Shown here one piece after another: positions 26,674 through 35,345 of a stretch of DNA of 64,000 bases. The translations under genes were made by a program, and so were the position numbers. The stretch spans positions 124,001 to 188,000 of the forward strand of contig DDWZ01000029.1 of NCBI GenBank assembly GCA_002347095.1. Direction: 5' to 3'. The notes below the pieces were generated by a model. The model did not search any database. It saw only the letters and a program-made list of their open reading frames with translations, and was not told where the DNA came from. The stretch is from Desulfobulbaceae bacterium UBA2273 (GTDB lineage: Bacteria > Desulfobacterota > Desulfobulbia > Desulfobulbales > Desulfurivibrionaceae). Each line of letters opens with the position of its first letter. The stretch's first letter is position 1.

Positions 26674-28296
26674 TCATCCTAAAAGGTTCCACTGAAAGTC
26701 CATCGGACGGACAACCTTCTCGATAAACTCGATCTCACTGGCTGAGATGCCATATTTTGCGTAGAGATCCTCGTCCGTCCATCGCCTCGTCCACTCCTGG
26801 GTTGGCACGAAGGTGTAGACCTTGCGCGTTGTGTCTTGGGATGGCTTGTGCAGGAGAATCAGGAGACGCGTCAGCCGACAGGAGAGGTAGGACAAGGCGC
26901 TTTCTGCCTCACTCTTAGAGTCGAACGGGCCGATATACATGTACGTCCACGATGAGATGCTTCCAGGCTCTCCGATGAATGGAGTGCTGATGATCTTGTG
27001 TGGGTAGGTGTCTTTGTTGCCTGTACCGGGAGCAGCGCGGCCAATGAAGATTTTCCACTTGTCGAATACCGCTCGTTCCTTCGCAATTTCTGATCTTGCG
27101 ACGTACCCGATCCCACCATTTCTGTAGACCTTTAGGTCATTTTCTGACTTCTTCTCTTTGCCCTTGAAGGTGCTTTCGAGTCCAAATGCGCCGATCGAGC
27201 TGACCAGCTTCATGAATTTCTTTTCCTTGGGCAGCTCCAGAGACTTGCCGCCACCCGTTTCGACAGCAATTACCTTCTTGAGGATAGACAACCCATCGTT
27301 GAAGCGGATGAACACATCAGCACCCTCTTCAAGGAGCTGGCGACTGGCCGTCGAGTCAGGCCAGTCCTTGAAATGAGTGGTGACGCGGCACTGGCCGGGA
27401 TTGTCTCGATCCCAGAGGAAGTAACAAACGCCGCCCTTGAGGCCTACCCCCGGGAAGACGTCCGATGCGCTGAGAAAGTCGTCAATTGAACGCAGGCGAT
27501 TGTCGGTAAGCATCGACTCGCGGAACTCGTCAAGCCCCATGCCGCCCGAGAACCATCGTGCCGGAATAATCATGCAAAGGAAACGGGGATCAAGCGCCTT
27601 GGCTTGCTGGACGAACTGCTGGTAGATGGGGCGTGCCTGCGTGCCGAAACCGTCAGTGTTGAGCTGATACGGCGGGTTGCCTATGATGACGTCGAATTGC
27701 ATATCGCCTCCAAACAACTCGGCTACCCGAGTCTTGATGTTGTCAGTGTGAATAAATGCGTAGGCGTGGGTTTCCAACCCTTCGCCCCGGTCCAGCTCCG
27801 TCTGGCTTGCCCCGCAAAACGTGCATTTGCCATTGGCCCAAATGTGCTCGACGCGCTCAAACCAGATATTGCCAGCCTCACTGTCAAAATCCTTGGCAAT
27901 GGAATGTGAACCATTGGCATATTTGGTGCAATACAAACTCCGGCGTGCAAGTAGGCTTGTAAGATGCGTAATGCCGATGCCGAACACTTGCCTGGTCAGG
28001 ATGTGATTGACCCGTTCTTCGAGGTTCGGTATTTCGTCCGTGAGGCCCTTGGTCAAGCGACTGGTAATTTCACGTAAAAACACGCCGGACTTTGTGAACG
28101 GGTCGAGGAATTTCACAGTCTTGTCCGCCCAGATGCTCGCCCCGTTGTGGCTGGCCGCCCATGCCTCGGCGAGGGTATCCAGCATCCGATTGGCGAACTC
28201 GGGCGGCGTGAAGACCTCGTCGTTCGAGAGGTTCGCGATGCAGGTCAACACATCCGGGTTGCGGCTGGGGAGCGAAAATCGAGCCTGACCGTTCAT
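26674..28296 (-). CDS. Eco57I-type adenine methyltransferase (NPPY subunit)
   Basis: 540 residues. Motif IV is VIIGNPPYQL around residue 207. The motif I position reads FLDPFTKSGVFL, where the usual Gly-x-Gly is degenerate. A CTFCGAS sequence with nearby Cys/His could bind zinc. The C-terminal half (GGICYF-like block, then WKIFIGRA and YIGPFDSKSEAESALSYL) is the kind that recognises target DNA. The start overlaps the stop of the gene at 28293 (ATGA), so both methylase-like proteins are made together; 63 bp then separate it from the helicase gene. Presumably methylates adenine to protect host DNA. Confidence 0.85.
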   Translation of the reverse strand: MNGQARFSLPSRNPDVLTCIANLSNDEVFTPPEFANRMLDTLAEAWAASHNGASIWADKTVKFLDPFTKSGVFLREITSRLTKGLTDEIPNLEERVNHILTRQVFGIGITHLTSLLARRSLYCTKYANGSHSIAKDFDSEAGNIWFERVEHIWANGKCTFCGASQTELDRGEGLETHAYAFIHTDNIKTRVAELFGGDMQFDVIIGNPPYQLNTDGFGTQARPIYQQFVQQAKALDPRFLCMIIPARWFSGGMGLDEFRESMLTDNRLRSIDDFLSASDVFPGVGLKGGVCYFLWDRDNPGQCRVTTHFKDWPDSTASRQLLEEGADVFIRFNDGLSILKKVIAVETGGGKSLELPKEKKFMKLVSSIGAFGLESTFKGKEKKSENDLKVYRNGGIGYVARSEIAKERAVFDKWKIFIGRAAPGTGNKDTYPHKIISTPFIGEPGSISSWTYMYIGPFDSKSEAESALSYLSCRLTRLLILLHKPSQDTTRKVYTFVPTQEWTRRWTDEDLYAKYGISASEIEFIEKVVRPMDFQWNLLG

Positions 28297-28958
28297 GTCG
28301 TCTCCTTTGGAGTATCGTCAAGGACGGCGGCAAGGTCATTCACCGTCATCGGCGGGTAGGTTTGGACCGGCTTGAAAATTGCGTGTTTGCCGAGGCACGC
28401 GATGAGCGGGTTTTTCTCCATATAGGCTGACATCTGGGTGAGCACGTCCAGGCGAAAGTCACGACGCTGAAACTTCCCCTTTCCGAGGTAGCCCCACTCG
28501 GCGAAAGTGATCGGTTCGCCGCCCGTGGTGCGCATCGTCAGGGCGTCACCATGGACAAGATTCTGCGAAAGCACATAGGAAGCGACCTGATAGAGTTCGT
28601 CCGACCCCTCAAGATTCAAGTAGTCGGCGAAGATTTCCAGCATGTTTGCGCGGCACTCGTCAATGTTGTCCATCAGGAGCTCGATCCCATAGGTGCACAT
28701 CAGAGCGAAAAGGGCGTAGTGCCGCTTTTCAAAGCCAGACTTCCCAAACTTGAGTTCGACGGCGGCGAGCTTGCGCCGCAGCACCTGGGTGAGGAAGTGC
28801 CCGCTCCCGCAGGCCGGCTCCAGGAAGCGGGAGTCAATCCGCTCGGTCTCTCCTTTGACGAGGTCGAGCATCGCCTCGACCATCCACGCGGGGGTGAATA
28901 CCTCCCCGTGGTCAGCGACGCGTTTCTTGGATTTGACCAAGTTCATGGGCCGGTGCAT
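28293..28958 (-). CDS. N6-DNA methylase-like protein carrying motif I only
   Basis: 221 residues. EVFTPAWMVEAMLDLV and FLEPACGSGHFLTQVL are the conserved N-terminal and SAM-binding motifs of HsdM/Eco57I-type methylases, but there is no NPPY motif. The neighbouring 540-residue protein has NPPY and a poor motif I, so the pair may form one working enzyme from two chains, or this may be a regulatory subunit. First gene of the three-gene restriction module, read leftward. A hairpin structure at 28990-29077 lies directly upstream. Confidence 0.8.
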   Translation of the reverse strand: MHRPMNLVKSKKRVADHGEVFTPAWMVEAMLDLVKGETERIDSRFLEPACGSGHFLTQVLRRKLAAVELKFGKSGFEKRHYALFALMCTYGIELLMDNIDECRANMLEIFADYLNLEGSDELYQVASYVLSQNLVHGDALTMRTTGGEPITFAEWGYLGKGKFQRRDFRLDVLTQMSAYMEKNPLIACLGKHAIFKPVQTYPPMTVNDLAAVLDDTPKETT

Positions 28959-28989
28959 TTTGGGTGATGCCTCTTAGTGGTCATTGCGG

Positions 28990-29077
28990 GCTAACGTACG
29001 GGTAACCTGACCGCGCCAATGACTTTTCCGCATAGCGCCGCCGAACTTCCCGCGGTCAGGTTAACCCGATTGTTGGC
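28990..29077 (-). repeat. attC-like imperfect palindrome between two defence gene sets
   Basis: Outer GCTAAC (28990-28995) and GTTGGC (29072-29077) pair; then 4 unpaired bases on each side; then a 16-bp inner stem, 29000-29015 against 29051-29067, with a single extra base on one strand; then a 35-base loop. Core AAC/GTT ends, an unpaired central spacer and an extrahelical base are the hallmarks of integron attC recombination sites. On the - strand it directly follows the three-gene cassette, where attC would be. The outer 7-mers do not fit RYYYAAC/GTTRRRY perfectly, so this could be an unrelated hairpin. Confidence 0.4.
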
Positions 29078-29096
29078 TGATGCAGGTACACAATAT

Positions 29097-29783
29097 TTAT
29101 CCATTGGGAACAACTGTAGAAATCTTGCTGCGTAGTACTCGTAATAAATTTTCGTTCAGACCTTTTCGAAAACAAACAGTACCGCGAGACGAAATTTCAT
29201 ACTCTGAAACTTTGCCATCAATAACAGTTTTAAGCCTTGCCTTATCCCAATATTGTGCATTTATAATCGCAAAATGATGAAGTTGTTGTCGTACATCCGT
29301 TGGCCCCCCAACAGAAAAACGTGCAACTGCTTCATTGCCAAGCGGAAAAGTAGAACTTGTTACAGCAGTAACTATTGTTGCACCTAATTCTTGTTTAATA
29401 CCTTCCGCCCAGCGCTCTATGTTAACCCTGAAAGGGGTAATAGAAATATTAAAGTTGGCACATTCAGCCAATTTGGTTGCGAATGTCGAGAAGTGTCGAG
29501 GTGCATCCTGAAGCTCTAGCTCTGGAAATTGTTTTGTTAATCGAAATCTGACCACATCAAAGATGTCACGAGTTGAAGATATGAGTTGCCCAAATGGATC
29601 CCTAATTTCGTCAATGATCTGACGATGTTCAATAAAACGTCCTATAATTTCATCATTTCTATTCTTTTCCAGTCTAAACCCTAATGTAGAGCCTCTGAGG
29701 TATTCTGAGCGCAGCATCAACTCCGCAATGGAAGAAAATCGCGTTTGTCCCCACTCAATTTGCAGCCAACGAAAACGATTCAT
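29097..29783 (-). CDS. Uncharacterised protein C of three-gene cassette
   Basis: 228 residues from the ATG at 29781-29783, which overlaps the stop of the preceding gene (TCATGA); a longer frame to 29843 lies inside that gene and is unlikely. Visible features: a Trp-rich N-terminus (FRWLQIEWGQTRFSSIAELM), a central helical block, and a C-terminal half with alternating strands (VARFSVGGPTDVRQQLHHFA). I recognise no family or catalytic motif. No membrane segment. It is translationally coupled to gene B, so the three products probably act together. Base composition is AT-rich compared with the restriction module beside it. Confidence 0.65.
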   Translation of the reverse strand: MNRFRWLQIEWGQTRFSSIAELMLRSEYLRGSTLGFRLEKNRNDEIIGRFIEHRQIIDEIRDPFGQLISSTRDIFDVVRFRLTKQFPELELQDAPRHFSTFATKLAECANFNISITPFRVNIERWAEGIKQELGATIVTAVTSSTFPLGNEAVARFSVGGPTDVRQQLHHFAIINAQYWDKARLKTVIDGKVSEYEISSRGTVCFRKGLNENLLRVLRSKISTVVPNG

Positions 29784-30925
29784 GATTCTTCGCCAATAGT
29801 ACCTTCCGATTGTATCTGTTGTGCGCGCGATACGGCTTCCCATGCTGCAGCTTCAAGTAATCGATGAAGAACTCGTTGCTCCGGCACCTCAACTGGCCTC
29901 GCTGTTTTTGTTAAGTTGCCATCTGCCTTTCGCCTATAAATCCCTCTGACGGCATATCGAAAGCCCGTGCCAGTCTCTGGATCGCTAAGAGAAGCCGAGA
30001 ATTCAACTCTGCTTCCTGATGGTGTAGATTGTTGCGCCAGCCATACGATGTTGCATATGTAAAATCCTCTGTCACGAAGGCTCTGATACTCAGGTGATTG
30101 AAGCAGTCCTTCACCTTGCAGTAGCGCTCGCTGCACAATGCCAAGCATCTCGTCGCTTTCAACAGTTGTATATTCATCCGAGTCATCTTCGTTATCTAGA
30201 TCAGAGGAGAGTAAACCGGGTGTTAACCGCCGATCAACGTCAACTTTCGTTACATCGGCAAGACTATATCCATCGATACACTTAATCATTTCAGTAAAAA
30301 AAAGAGTCCTATGTTGTGCGGAAGTTAACATAGAGAGATCAATCTTCCGTGGAATAAGACTTTCATTGGTAGATTGCGAAAGTTTAGCCACCACAGCATC
30401 AATAATCTCCCTGCTCTTGTCATTATCTGGAAATCGAATTGTTGCATTGTTCTCTTCAAGTTCAAATTCTATTTTCGCTTCACGAAATAATTTCTGACGT
30501 AATCTGGTTTTTCCGTAATCAACATTTGTATATCCTACCTCAAGCTCAAAATGGCCATCATCTTGTACTGAAGATATGTAAACTTCTCCGCATCTTTCTG
30601 CTCGTTCCTGTTCGACTTCACGGATTGCAGTTCGAAGTTTTTCCATGGAAACATTTTCGTCAATAGTTGCAAATGTCGTCTTCTCCTTCCTTGAGGGAGA
30701 CTCAGTTTGCTCTAATAACAATTGTAAATCATGATAATCGTGTGGTAGGAGGCAAACATAATTGACTAAATCTTCTCGCGAATTCTCTTGCGACAGGAAA
30801 ATGCCTCTGTCACGTGTCAGTTCAAGAATGACATCTATTGAGATGCGTTTCTTCGCGGACGTCATTAAGTCGAACAAATCTTTATCTGTTGCAAAATACA
30901 ATGAACGGTCTTGTAGTCTAGTCAT
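29780..30925 (-). CDS. Uncharacterised protein B of three-gene cassette
   Basis: 381 residues. The first 60 (FATDKDLFDLMTSAKKRISI, then RGIFLSQENSREDLVNYV) resemble a small helical DNA-binding or SAP-like module in spacing, which is only an impression. The middle is a mixed alpha/beta region (EVYISSVQDDGHFELEVGYT) and the C-terminal 100 residues carry FYICNIVWLAQQ and RYAVRGIYRRK. No known catalytic motif. It overlaps the end of gene A by 8 bp and gene C by 4 bp. Acidic stretch SSDLDNEDDSDEY near residue 250. Function unknown. Confidence 0.65.
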   Translation of the reverse strand: MTRLQDRSLYFATDKDLFDLMTSAKKRISIDVILELTRDRGIFLSQENSREDLVNYVCLLPHDYHDLQLLLEQTESPSRKEKTTFATIDENVSMEKLRTAIREVEQERAERCGEVYISSVQDDGHFELEVGYTNVDYGKTRLRQKLFREAKIEFELEENNATIRFPDNDKSREIIDAVVAKLSQSTNESLIPRKIDLSMLTSAQHRTLFFTEMIKCIDGYSLADVTKVDVDRRLTPGLLSSDLDNEDDSDEYTTVESDEMLGIVQRALLQGEGLLQSPEYQSLRDRGFYICNIVWLAQQSTPSGSRVEFSASLSDPETGTGFRYAVRGIYRRKADGNLTKTARPVEVPEQRVLHRLLEAAAWEAVSRAQQIQSEGTIGEES

Positions 30926-31955
30926 AGCTCATTCCAATTTCGATAGGTGAAAACTGTGTGAAAACTGTTGTAAGAGTACGAAATGAAACAAGGGACAATC
31001 GTTCAAGCAGTGACTCCTCTCCTTCCCGTGCCCGCGCGTACTCTTCCTTTGCTTTTTCAAAATTCACAGCTGCCTCATTCGCGGCAAACATTGCACGAAT
31101 TTGAATGCCACTCGTATCCTGAAGTAATTGATAATGGAAAAAAAAGTCGATTAAATATAAGAATTCATCACGGGTTGAACCAGTTCCGCGGTAATAAACC
31201 ATGTATCCAGTTGTGCTGGATTGTTGATGTCGATATTTCAGTATTTGCCACGGGCCGGACAAGGTCTCTAAGGTGGCTGGGTGCCCCCAACTCCTTACGG
31301 CTTTATGCCGATAAAGATCGGGATAAAAAAAAGAACAGTCATTTGGCTGTGGAAGCAGGAAACTACCGTTATCTCCCGGTGTTCCGCGAAGTCCTTTAAT
31401 ATCATTAGCAATGCTCTTGAGATAACACACATCACGCGGGCCTAATACATGCATACGATTTCCTGCCCTTAACTGATGAGAATTGCTGGTGACTTGGGCG
31501 AGCAAACTTATAAATGATTTGTCATATGCACCATCGTGGTTATACACAAAGAGAAGGCTCACTGGCTGAAAGGCCATGTCCCGATGGTGGAACAGATGTC
31601 TCCACGCATCGGACAATTGGGTACATTCAGTGGTTTTGGCCAAATTCCGTAATGCTTCATTAATAGAAGAAGTGTTGATGGAGCCTTGCGCGTAGCTTTT
31701 GAGATCGACGGTTACGTAGATTCGTTTAGTTGAATATGGGTCTAGGTACCAAAATACGACGTCAGCAGGGTGGGTTTTTCGGTTGTGTTCAGGTATCACG
31801 CAGGTCCAATTTTCATTAACTGGGCCAGTTCGTTGCCACCCAAACACTCCAAAAATCTCATCCGACACGATTTCTGCCATTCGGGCAATATTTCCTGTCT
31901 CAGCCATTTCCCTTAGCCCTCTCCTTATCTTGTGGCACTGTTTTGCACCAAACAC
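30918..31955 (-). CDS. Putative PD-(D/E)XK-fold protein A of three-gene cassette
   Basis: 345 residues from a GTG at 31955, or 329 from ATG 31907 (AAGGGA just upstream). The N-terminal 100 residues hold a plausible PD-(D/E)XK core: a helix with E33, D65 in HPADVVFWYL and D84-L-K86 in IYVTVDLKSYAQG, i.e. D-x18-DxK with the acidic residue as Asp. The rest contains VSLLFVYNHDGAYDKSF and a helical end. It opens the leftward A-B-C cassette and is the likeliest effector, cutting DNA or RNA. The family is not recognised; nuclease activity is inferred from this pattern only. Confidence 0.65.
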   Translation of the reverse strand: MFGAKQCHKIRRGLREMAETGNIARMAEIVSDEIFGVFGWQRTGPVNENWTCVIPEHNRKTHPADVVFWYLDPYSTKRIYVTVDLKSYAQGSINTSSINEALRNLAKTTECTQLSDAWRHLFHHRDMAFQPVSLLFVYNHDGAYDKSFISLLAQVTSNSHQLRAGNRMHVLGPRDVCYLKSIANDIKGLRGTPGDNGSFLLPQPNDCSFFYPDLYRHKAVRSWGHPATLETLSGPWQILKYRHQQSSTTGYMVYYRGTGSTRDEFLYLIDFFFHYQLLQDTSGIQIRAMFAANEAAVNFEKAKEEYARAREGEESLLERLSLVSFRTLTTVFTQFSPIEIGMSYD

Positions 31956-32054
31956 TCATTTTTTTACTCTTTTATGATGCCTAGTCAAGGCCAATGTCGG
32001 AATATTTTGTGTCGCCTGTGATATAGATTTTTTTTATTCATACGGAGAATGAAA

Positions 32055-32180
32055 ATGTTTAGTACAAAAATCACAACAGATATGGAAGACCCCAAAAAAT
32101 CTTTTGATGAAATAGCCCTCGCCAGATGTTGTGTGATGGCAACCCACGGCCTTAACCCTGAAGAATTTGACCTTTTTTAA
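32055..32180 (+). CDS. Small ORF (41 aa), hypothetical
   Basis: 41 residues beginning MFSTKITTDMEDPKKSFDEI and ending HGLNPEEFDLF, with CGGAGA about 7 bases before the ATG. It is divergent from the three-gene cassette and codes a plausible soluble peptide with a Cys-Cys pair. No family recognised. The ribosome site is the main support. Confidence 0.4.
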   Translation: MFSTKITTDMEDPKKSFDEIALARCCVMATHGLNPEEFDLF

Positions 32181-32242
32181 AAAAATCACAACATCCTTAT
32201 TGAGCGGCGTAATTTGCAAAATGAGAAGATATCAGTTGAAGA

Positions 32243-32464
32243 TTAACGAACAAATTTATTTTTTACATTTTTATTTATGTAAGCGTTAAGTCCGTCACCG
32301 GCCAACGCCAGGCGTTTCATGTTTTCAATATGCTGTTGTCCTGCGGAAACATAGCTGTATGTGTAGGTGCGGGACGTTCCAGAGAACTTTATGATTATTG
32401 AATTATCGTTAATTTCAAAACTATGCACACCGGAATCATGATCAGTGTCTCTGTATCGCTGCAT
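32243..32464 (-). CDS. KTSC-like small protein
   Basis: 73 residues from the ATG at 32462-32464 (GGAG 8 bases upstream); the frame runs on to 32545 without a better start. The pattern SGVHSFEINDNSIIIKF, TYTYSYVSAGQQHIENMKRL, GLNAYINKNV matches small KTSC-type domains: a beta strand pair, then a Tyr-Ser motif and a helix ending in Gly-Leu-Asn. Function of the family is not known; such genes recur in accessory regions. It is downstream of the coiled-coil membrane gene with a palindromic gap in between. Confidence 0.6.
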   Translation of the reverse strand: MQRYRDTDHDSGVHSFEINDNSIIIKFSGTSRTYTYSYVSAGQQHIENMKRLALAGDGLNAYINKNVKNKFVR

Positions 32465-32592
32465 TATGGTCTCCACTGTTTTTATTTGTAGGTTAACGTT
32501 TTTCCAATAACCAGCGGGCCACAAACCTATACCGCTAGGCCGCAAACATTCTTCCCGTCTGCGTTAATTGGTTGGTTGGGCTTTATTTGTAA

Positions 32593-34041
32593 TTAAACAG
32601 TTTCGTCTTTTTCTTTTTCAATTACTTCTTGGTCTTTTTCAAGAGAAGAAAGGCCTTGTTCGGCTTTTGAAGCTTTTTCTTCAAGTATTTGTTTTGACTT
32701 CCTCTCAATCATCCTACTAATCTTTGAAAATCCAGGAATGCCCGACAGTTTATCCACAGCAGTAGCCAATTGAACACTCTTGTCCAATGCATCAATGAGA
32801 GGATGGTCTGCTTTGTTGTAGTCAGTAATTAATTTGCCTGGATTTTCAGAACTAACATTTAGGATGTTATATATTAATTTTACTCGTAATTCTGATGATA
32901 TCTCTTGATCATCTATTTCGTTAATTTGCCGTGACAATCCTTCAAAGGTTTTGCTGAGAACTTCTTTGTGTGTATATTCTTCAGCCAATCTCTTAGATAG
33001 GTTTGATTTTTTATTAGCAGTATATGCCAACCATAATAATGGAACATATAGGGGCATAATCGCCAAAACAAGTCTTGGCATATCAAGAATAAGTTCTTCT
33101 AAGCCTTTCCCTTGTCTCCATAGGACAATGTTTACAACAAAAGGAATTAATGAGATAACTACTAGAAAGAATATTGATTTATGGAAGCTATCAGTGTGCC
33201 TATTTCTTTCAGACTCTTCTGCTTCTTTTTTAACTGAATATGCGTGGCTCAGGCCAGCGGTTAAGGCATTGGGCAGTAATTCTGTAATTTTATTGTTTAT
33301 TGCTTCTATTTTATTTGTCCAAGTTGCAATAAAATCAATTACTTCAGTTTTTTTGTTTTCCTTAAATTCATCAAGTTCTTTTCCAAAACCAACTATGTTT
33401 TGTTCAATTTCTTCAAATGAACTTTCAAGTGTATCTTTCAGGCCTTCTACGTGAGTCTCTTCTCCCTGTTCGTCTTTTTCTGTATATCCAAGTATGTCAT
33501 AATAAAGTTGGTCAATTTCTTTTTTTCTGGTCAGCGAAGACTTGTGTAGTGTGTTTATTTTACTTTGTAGGTCTTCGCCTTCCGTAAATATCTTTTCTAA
33601 TTGCTCAATTTCGGTATTTAAATTTGGGTGATCTTTAAATATTTCTTCTAAATTTGCAATTTTCTCTCGTATTGTTGTTTCTAAACCTACGATTTCATCG
33701 TAACTTGATTTTGTTGATTCTAATTTGTTTGTGCAGTTTGTTTCAATTTCAGAAATAGTAGAATTTAATGATTTTGCAGATTCAATATATCTATTAATTT
33801 CATCATAAGCTGTTTTTATTGTGGCTAAATATTCTGAAGCAGCTTGTTGTGACGCTTCGCTACGGTTTCTAAATTCTGAAGCTTTTTTCGAAGATTGCTT
33901 AGCCTCATTTTCATAATCGGCTGTCTTTTTTTGCAAATCGGATTCAATCTCTACGATTTTCGCCCAAATCTTTTTCCTTTCTTCTTCGAGATATTCCAAT
34001 TTTGCCATGTCGTCACCGATGAAAAAATCTTTTATACCCAT
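32593..34041 (-). CDS. Membrane-anchored coiled-coil protein
   Basis: 482 residues. Residues about 10-290 are nearly continuous heptad-type helix rich in Glu, Lys, Ser and Gln (ERKKIWAKIVEIESDLQKKT). Two membrane segments follow (IFFLVVISLIPFVVNIVLW near residue 300 and LAIMPLYVPLLWLAYTA near 335), then a helical C-terminal domain ending in charged residues (EKDQEVIEKEKDETV). Both ends would be cytoplasmic. Membrane coiled-coil proteins on mobile elements are often phage-defence effectors or sensors, but nothing here proves it. Strongly AT-rich relative to the element, so probably acquired separately. Family not recognised. Confidence 0.7.
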   Translation of the reverse strand: MGIKDFFIGDDMAKLEYLEEERKKIWAKIVEIESDLQKKTADYENEAKQSSKKASEFRNRSEASQQAASEYLATIKTAYDEINRYIESAKSLNSTISEIETNCTNKLESTKSSYDEIVGLETTIREKIANLEEIFKDHPNLNTEIEQLEKIFTEGEDLQSKINTLHKSSLTRKKEIDQLYYDILGYTEKDEQGEETHVEGLKDTLESSFEEIEQNIVGFGKELDEFKENKKTEVIDFIATWTNKIEAINNKITELLPNALTAGLSHAYSVKKEAEESERNRHTDSFHKSIFFLVVISLIPFVVNIVLWRQGKGLEELILDMPRLVLAIMPLYVPLLWLAYTANKKSNLSKRLAEEYTHKEVLSKTFEGLSRQINEIDDQEISSELRVKLIYNILNVSSENPGKLITDYNKADHPLIDALDKSVQLATAVDKLSGIPGFSKISRMIERKSKQILEEKASKAEQGLSSLEKDQEVIEKEKDETV

Positions 34042-34336
34042 AATGTATTTATCTCGAATAAGGTTAATTCGTAGCCCAACATTATATTAGACAGAATTAT
34101 GGCTAATACAAAGAATCTGTAAATTCTGCATAGTAACCTTATGTCATGGATATCCTGCCAGGATCACAGGCTGTTTTTGCTGGTAAGACAGAAGAAGACA
34201 GGGCAGCACTGGTGGAAATGTTGCATCATCCTGACAGGCAGACTGTAGCAACATACCGTGGCGTTGTACAAGGAAAATCGTCAGCAGGTAGCGGTGGGAA
34301 CAGGAGCTTTCCCGTAGTGTTTCGCCGTGCCCGCCA
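34042..34336. other. Gene-poor stretch, possible degraded coding sequence
   Basis: 295 bp. Near its left end GTTGGGC (read on the - strand, 34079-34073) and a CAGAATT/AATTCTG inverted pair resemble part of a cassette boundary. A + frame from ATG 34146 (MDILPGSQAVFAGKTEEDRA) looks protein-like for about 55 residues and then becomes antisense to the gene at 34337; it may be a remnant. Nothing firmer is visible. Confidence 0.3.
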
Positions 34337-34714
34337 CTATCGCGTCTCAATCCCCTTGCTCTGCATGTGCGCCTTTACCGCGTGCTCCCCACCGATTCGC
34401 AGATCCGAAAGCAGCAAGGCGACGTCGGTCTCTGTCGATTCCGGCGTAAAGCCATTCACATTGACTTGGCCACTTTCATAGTTGGCCTGTGAAGGGATGC
34501 CCCAGCAGTCCACGATGATATGAATTTTGGCGGCTATGGCAGCTTCATCGCCCCACATCTTCCGGACCTCTTCAATTTCTTCTGCGTGATGCCGATGGCA
34601 TCGGTGAGATTGACCGTACTCTTTGTAGAGCGCATCGAGCCATTTGTGGACTTCCTTCCACTCATTGCCCAGAAGTCGCCTACAGTCGGCGCAGTGTTCG
34701 TACAGGTACGCCAT
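34337..34714 (-). CDS. Small Cys/His-rich protein, recurring family (copy 2)
   Basis: 125 residues. Its first 95 are close to the protein at 12881: YEHCADCRRLLG, EVHKWLDALYKEYGQ, HRCHRHHAEEIEEV, DEAAIAAKIHIIVDCWGIPS and VNVNGFTPEST all line up. The last 30 residues differ. Shared Cys and His positions suggest metal binding. It lies 32 bp after its sister gene at 34747, so the pair is co-transcribed. That one copy sits outside the element and two inside suggests either transfer between them or a common selected function. Function unknown. Confidence 0.75.
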   Translation of the reverse strand: MAYLYEHCADCRRLLGNEWKEVHKWLDALYKEYGQSHRCHRHHAEEIEEVRKMWGDEAAIAAKIHIIVDCWGIPSQANYESGQVNVNGFTPESTETDVALLLSDLRIGGEHAVKAHMQSKGIETR

Positions 34715-34746
34715 CCTTTTACAAGATCCTCTCTTTTGCCAAACTG

Positions 34747-35115
34747 TTATACCGCGTGTGGTTGCGGGTCATTTTTCCGCCCGACATCACGCTCATTCCG
34801 GATCTCTTGAATCATCTTCCATGCTTCTTCCCAAGTCGAGTCTTCTTCTTGGCCGAGCTGATTGACGAAACGATTTTCATAGTCGGCCTTGCTGGGTAGC
34901 CCCCAGCAATCCACGAGAATATGAATCTTGGCTGCAAGTGCGGCTTCATCACCCAATTTTTGCCGAATTTCCTCGATCCCCTCAATATGGTGCCGGTGAC
35001 AGCGGTGCAGCGGGCCGAATTCTGCGAAAAATTCATCAAGCCACAAGTGGACTTCCTCCCAATCTCTTCCGATCCAGCGCTCACAGTCGTAGCAATGTTC
35101 GTATAGGTGGGCCAT
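34747..35115 (-). CDS. Small Cys/His-rich protein, recurring family (copy 3)
   Basis: 122 residues. Same plan as copies 1 and 2: YEHCYDCERWIG, EVHLWLDEFF, HRCHRHHIEGIEEI, DEAALAAKIHILVDCWGLPS, then a divergent acidic tail (EEDSTWEEAWKMIQEI). First gene of the pair, read leftward. The 295 bp upstream, to the ChpB stop, hold only the terminator at 35346-35381. Confidence 0.75.
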   Translation of the reverse strand: MAHLYEHCYDCERWIGRDWEEVHLWLDEFFAEFGPLHRCHRHHIEGIEEIRQKLGDEAALAAKIHILVDCWGLPSKADYENRFVNQLGQEEDSTWEEAWKMIQEIRNERDVGRKNDPQPHAV

Positions 35116-35345
35116 TTCCGTATCAACTCATTTTTTTGTGATATTTACGTAAAAAGACCGAAGGTCCTGTTGCCCGGCGCAGCCGGCCGGGGAAGGTGGC
35201 AGAAGGAAGCGTCCGCTCGTGGCCATCAGGGCCGCGTGTAGGTCGCCACTGGTTGGAGGGCAGGGGGAAATTGGCTCGAAGAGGAAAACGGCTCTTAGGG
35301 CATCTCAAGCCCCTTTTGCCCTTGGGGCGCATTCCCCTTTCAAAA

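Noticed and set aside
34146..34481. 111-residue + strand ORF
   Set aside because: The second half is antisense to the Cys/His-rich gene; the first half may be a remnant but no family is recognisable.
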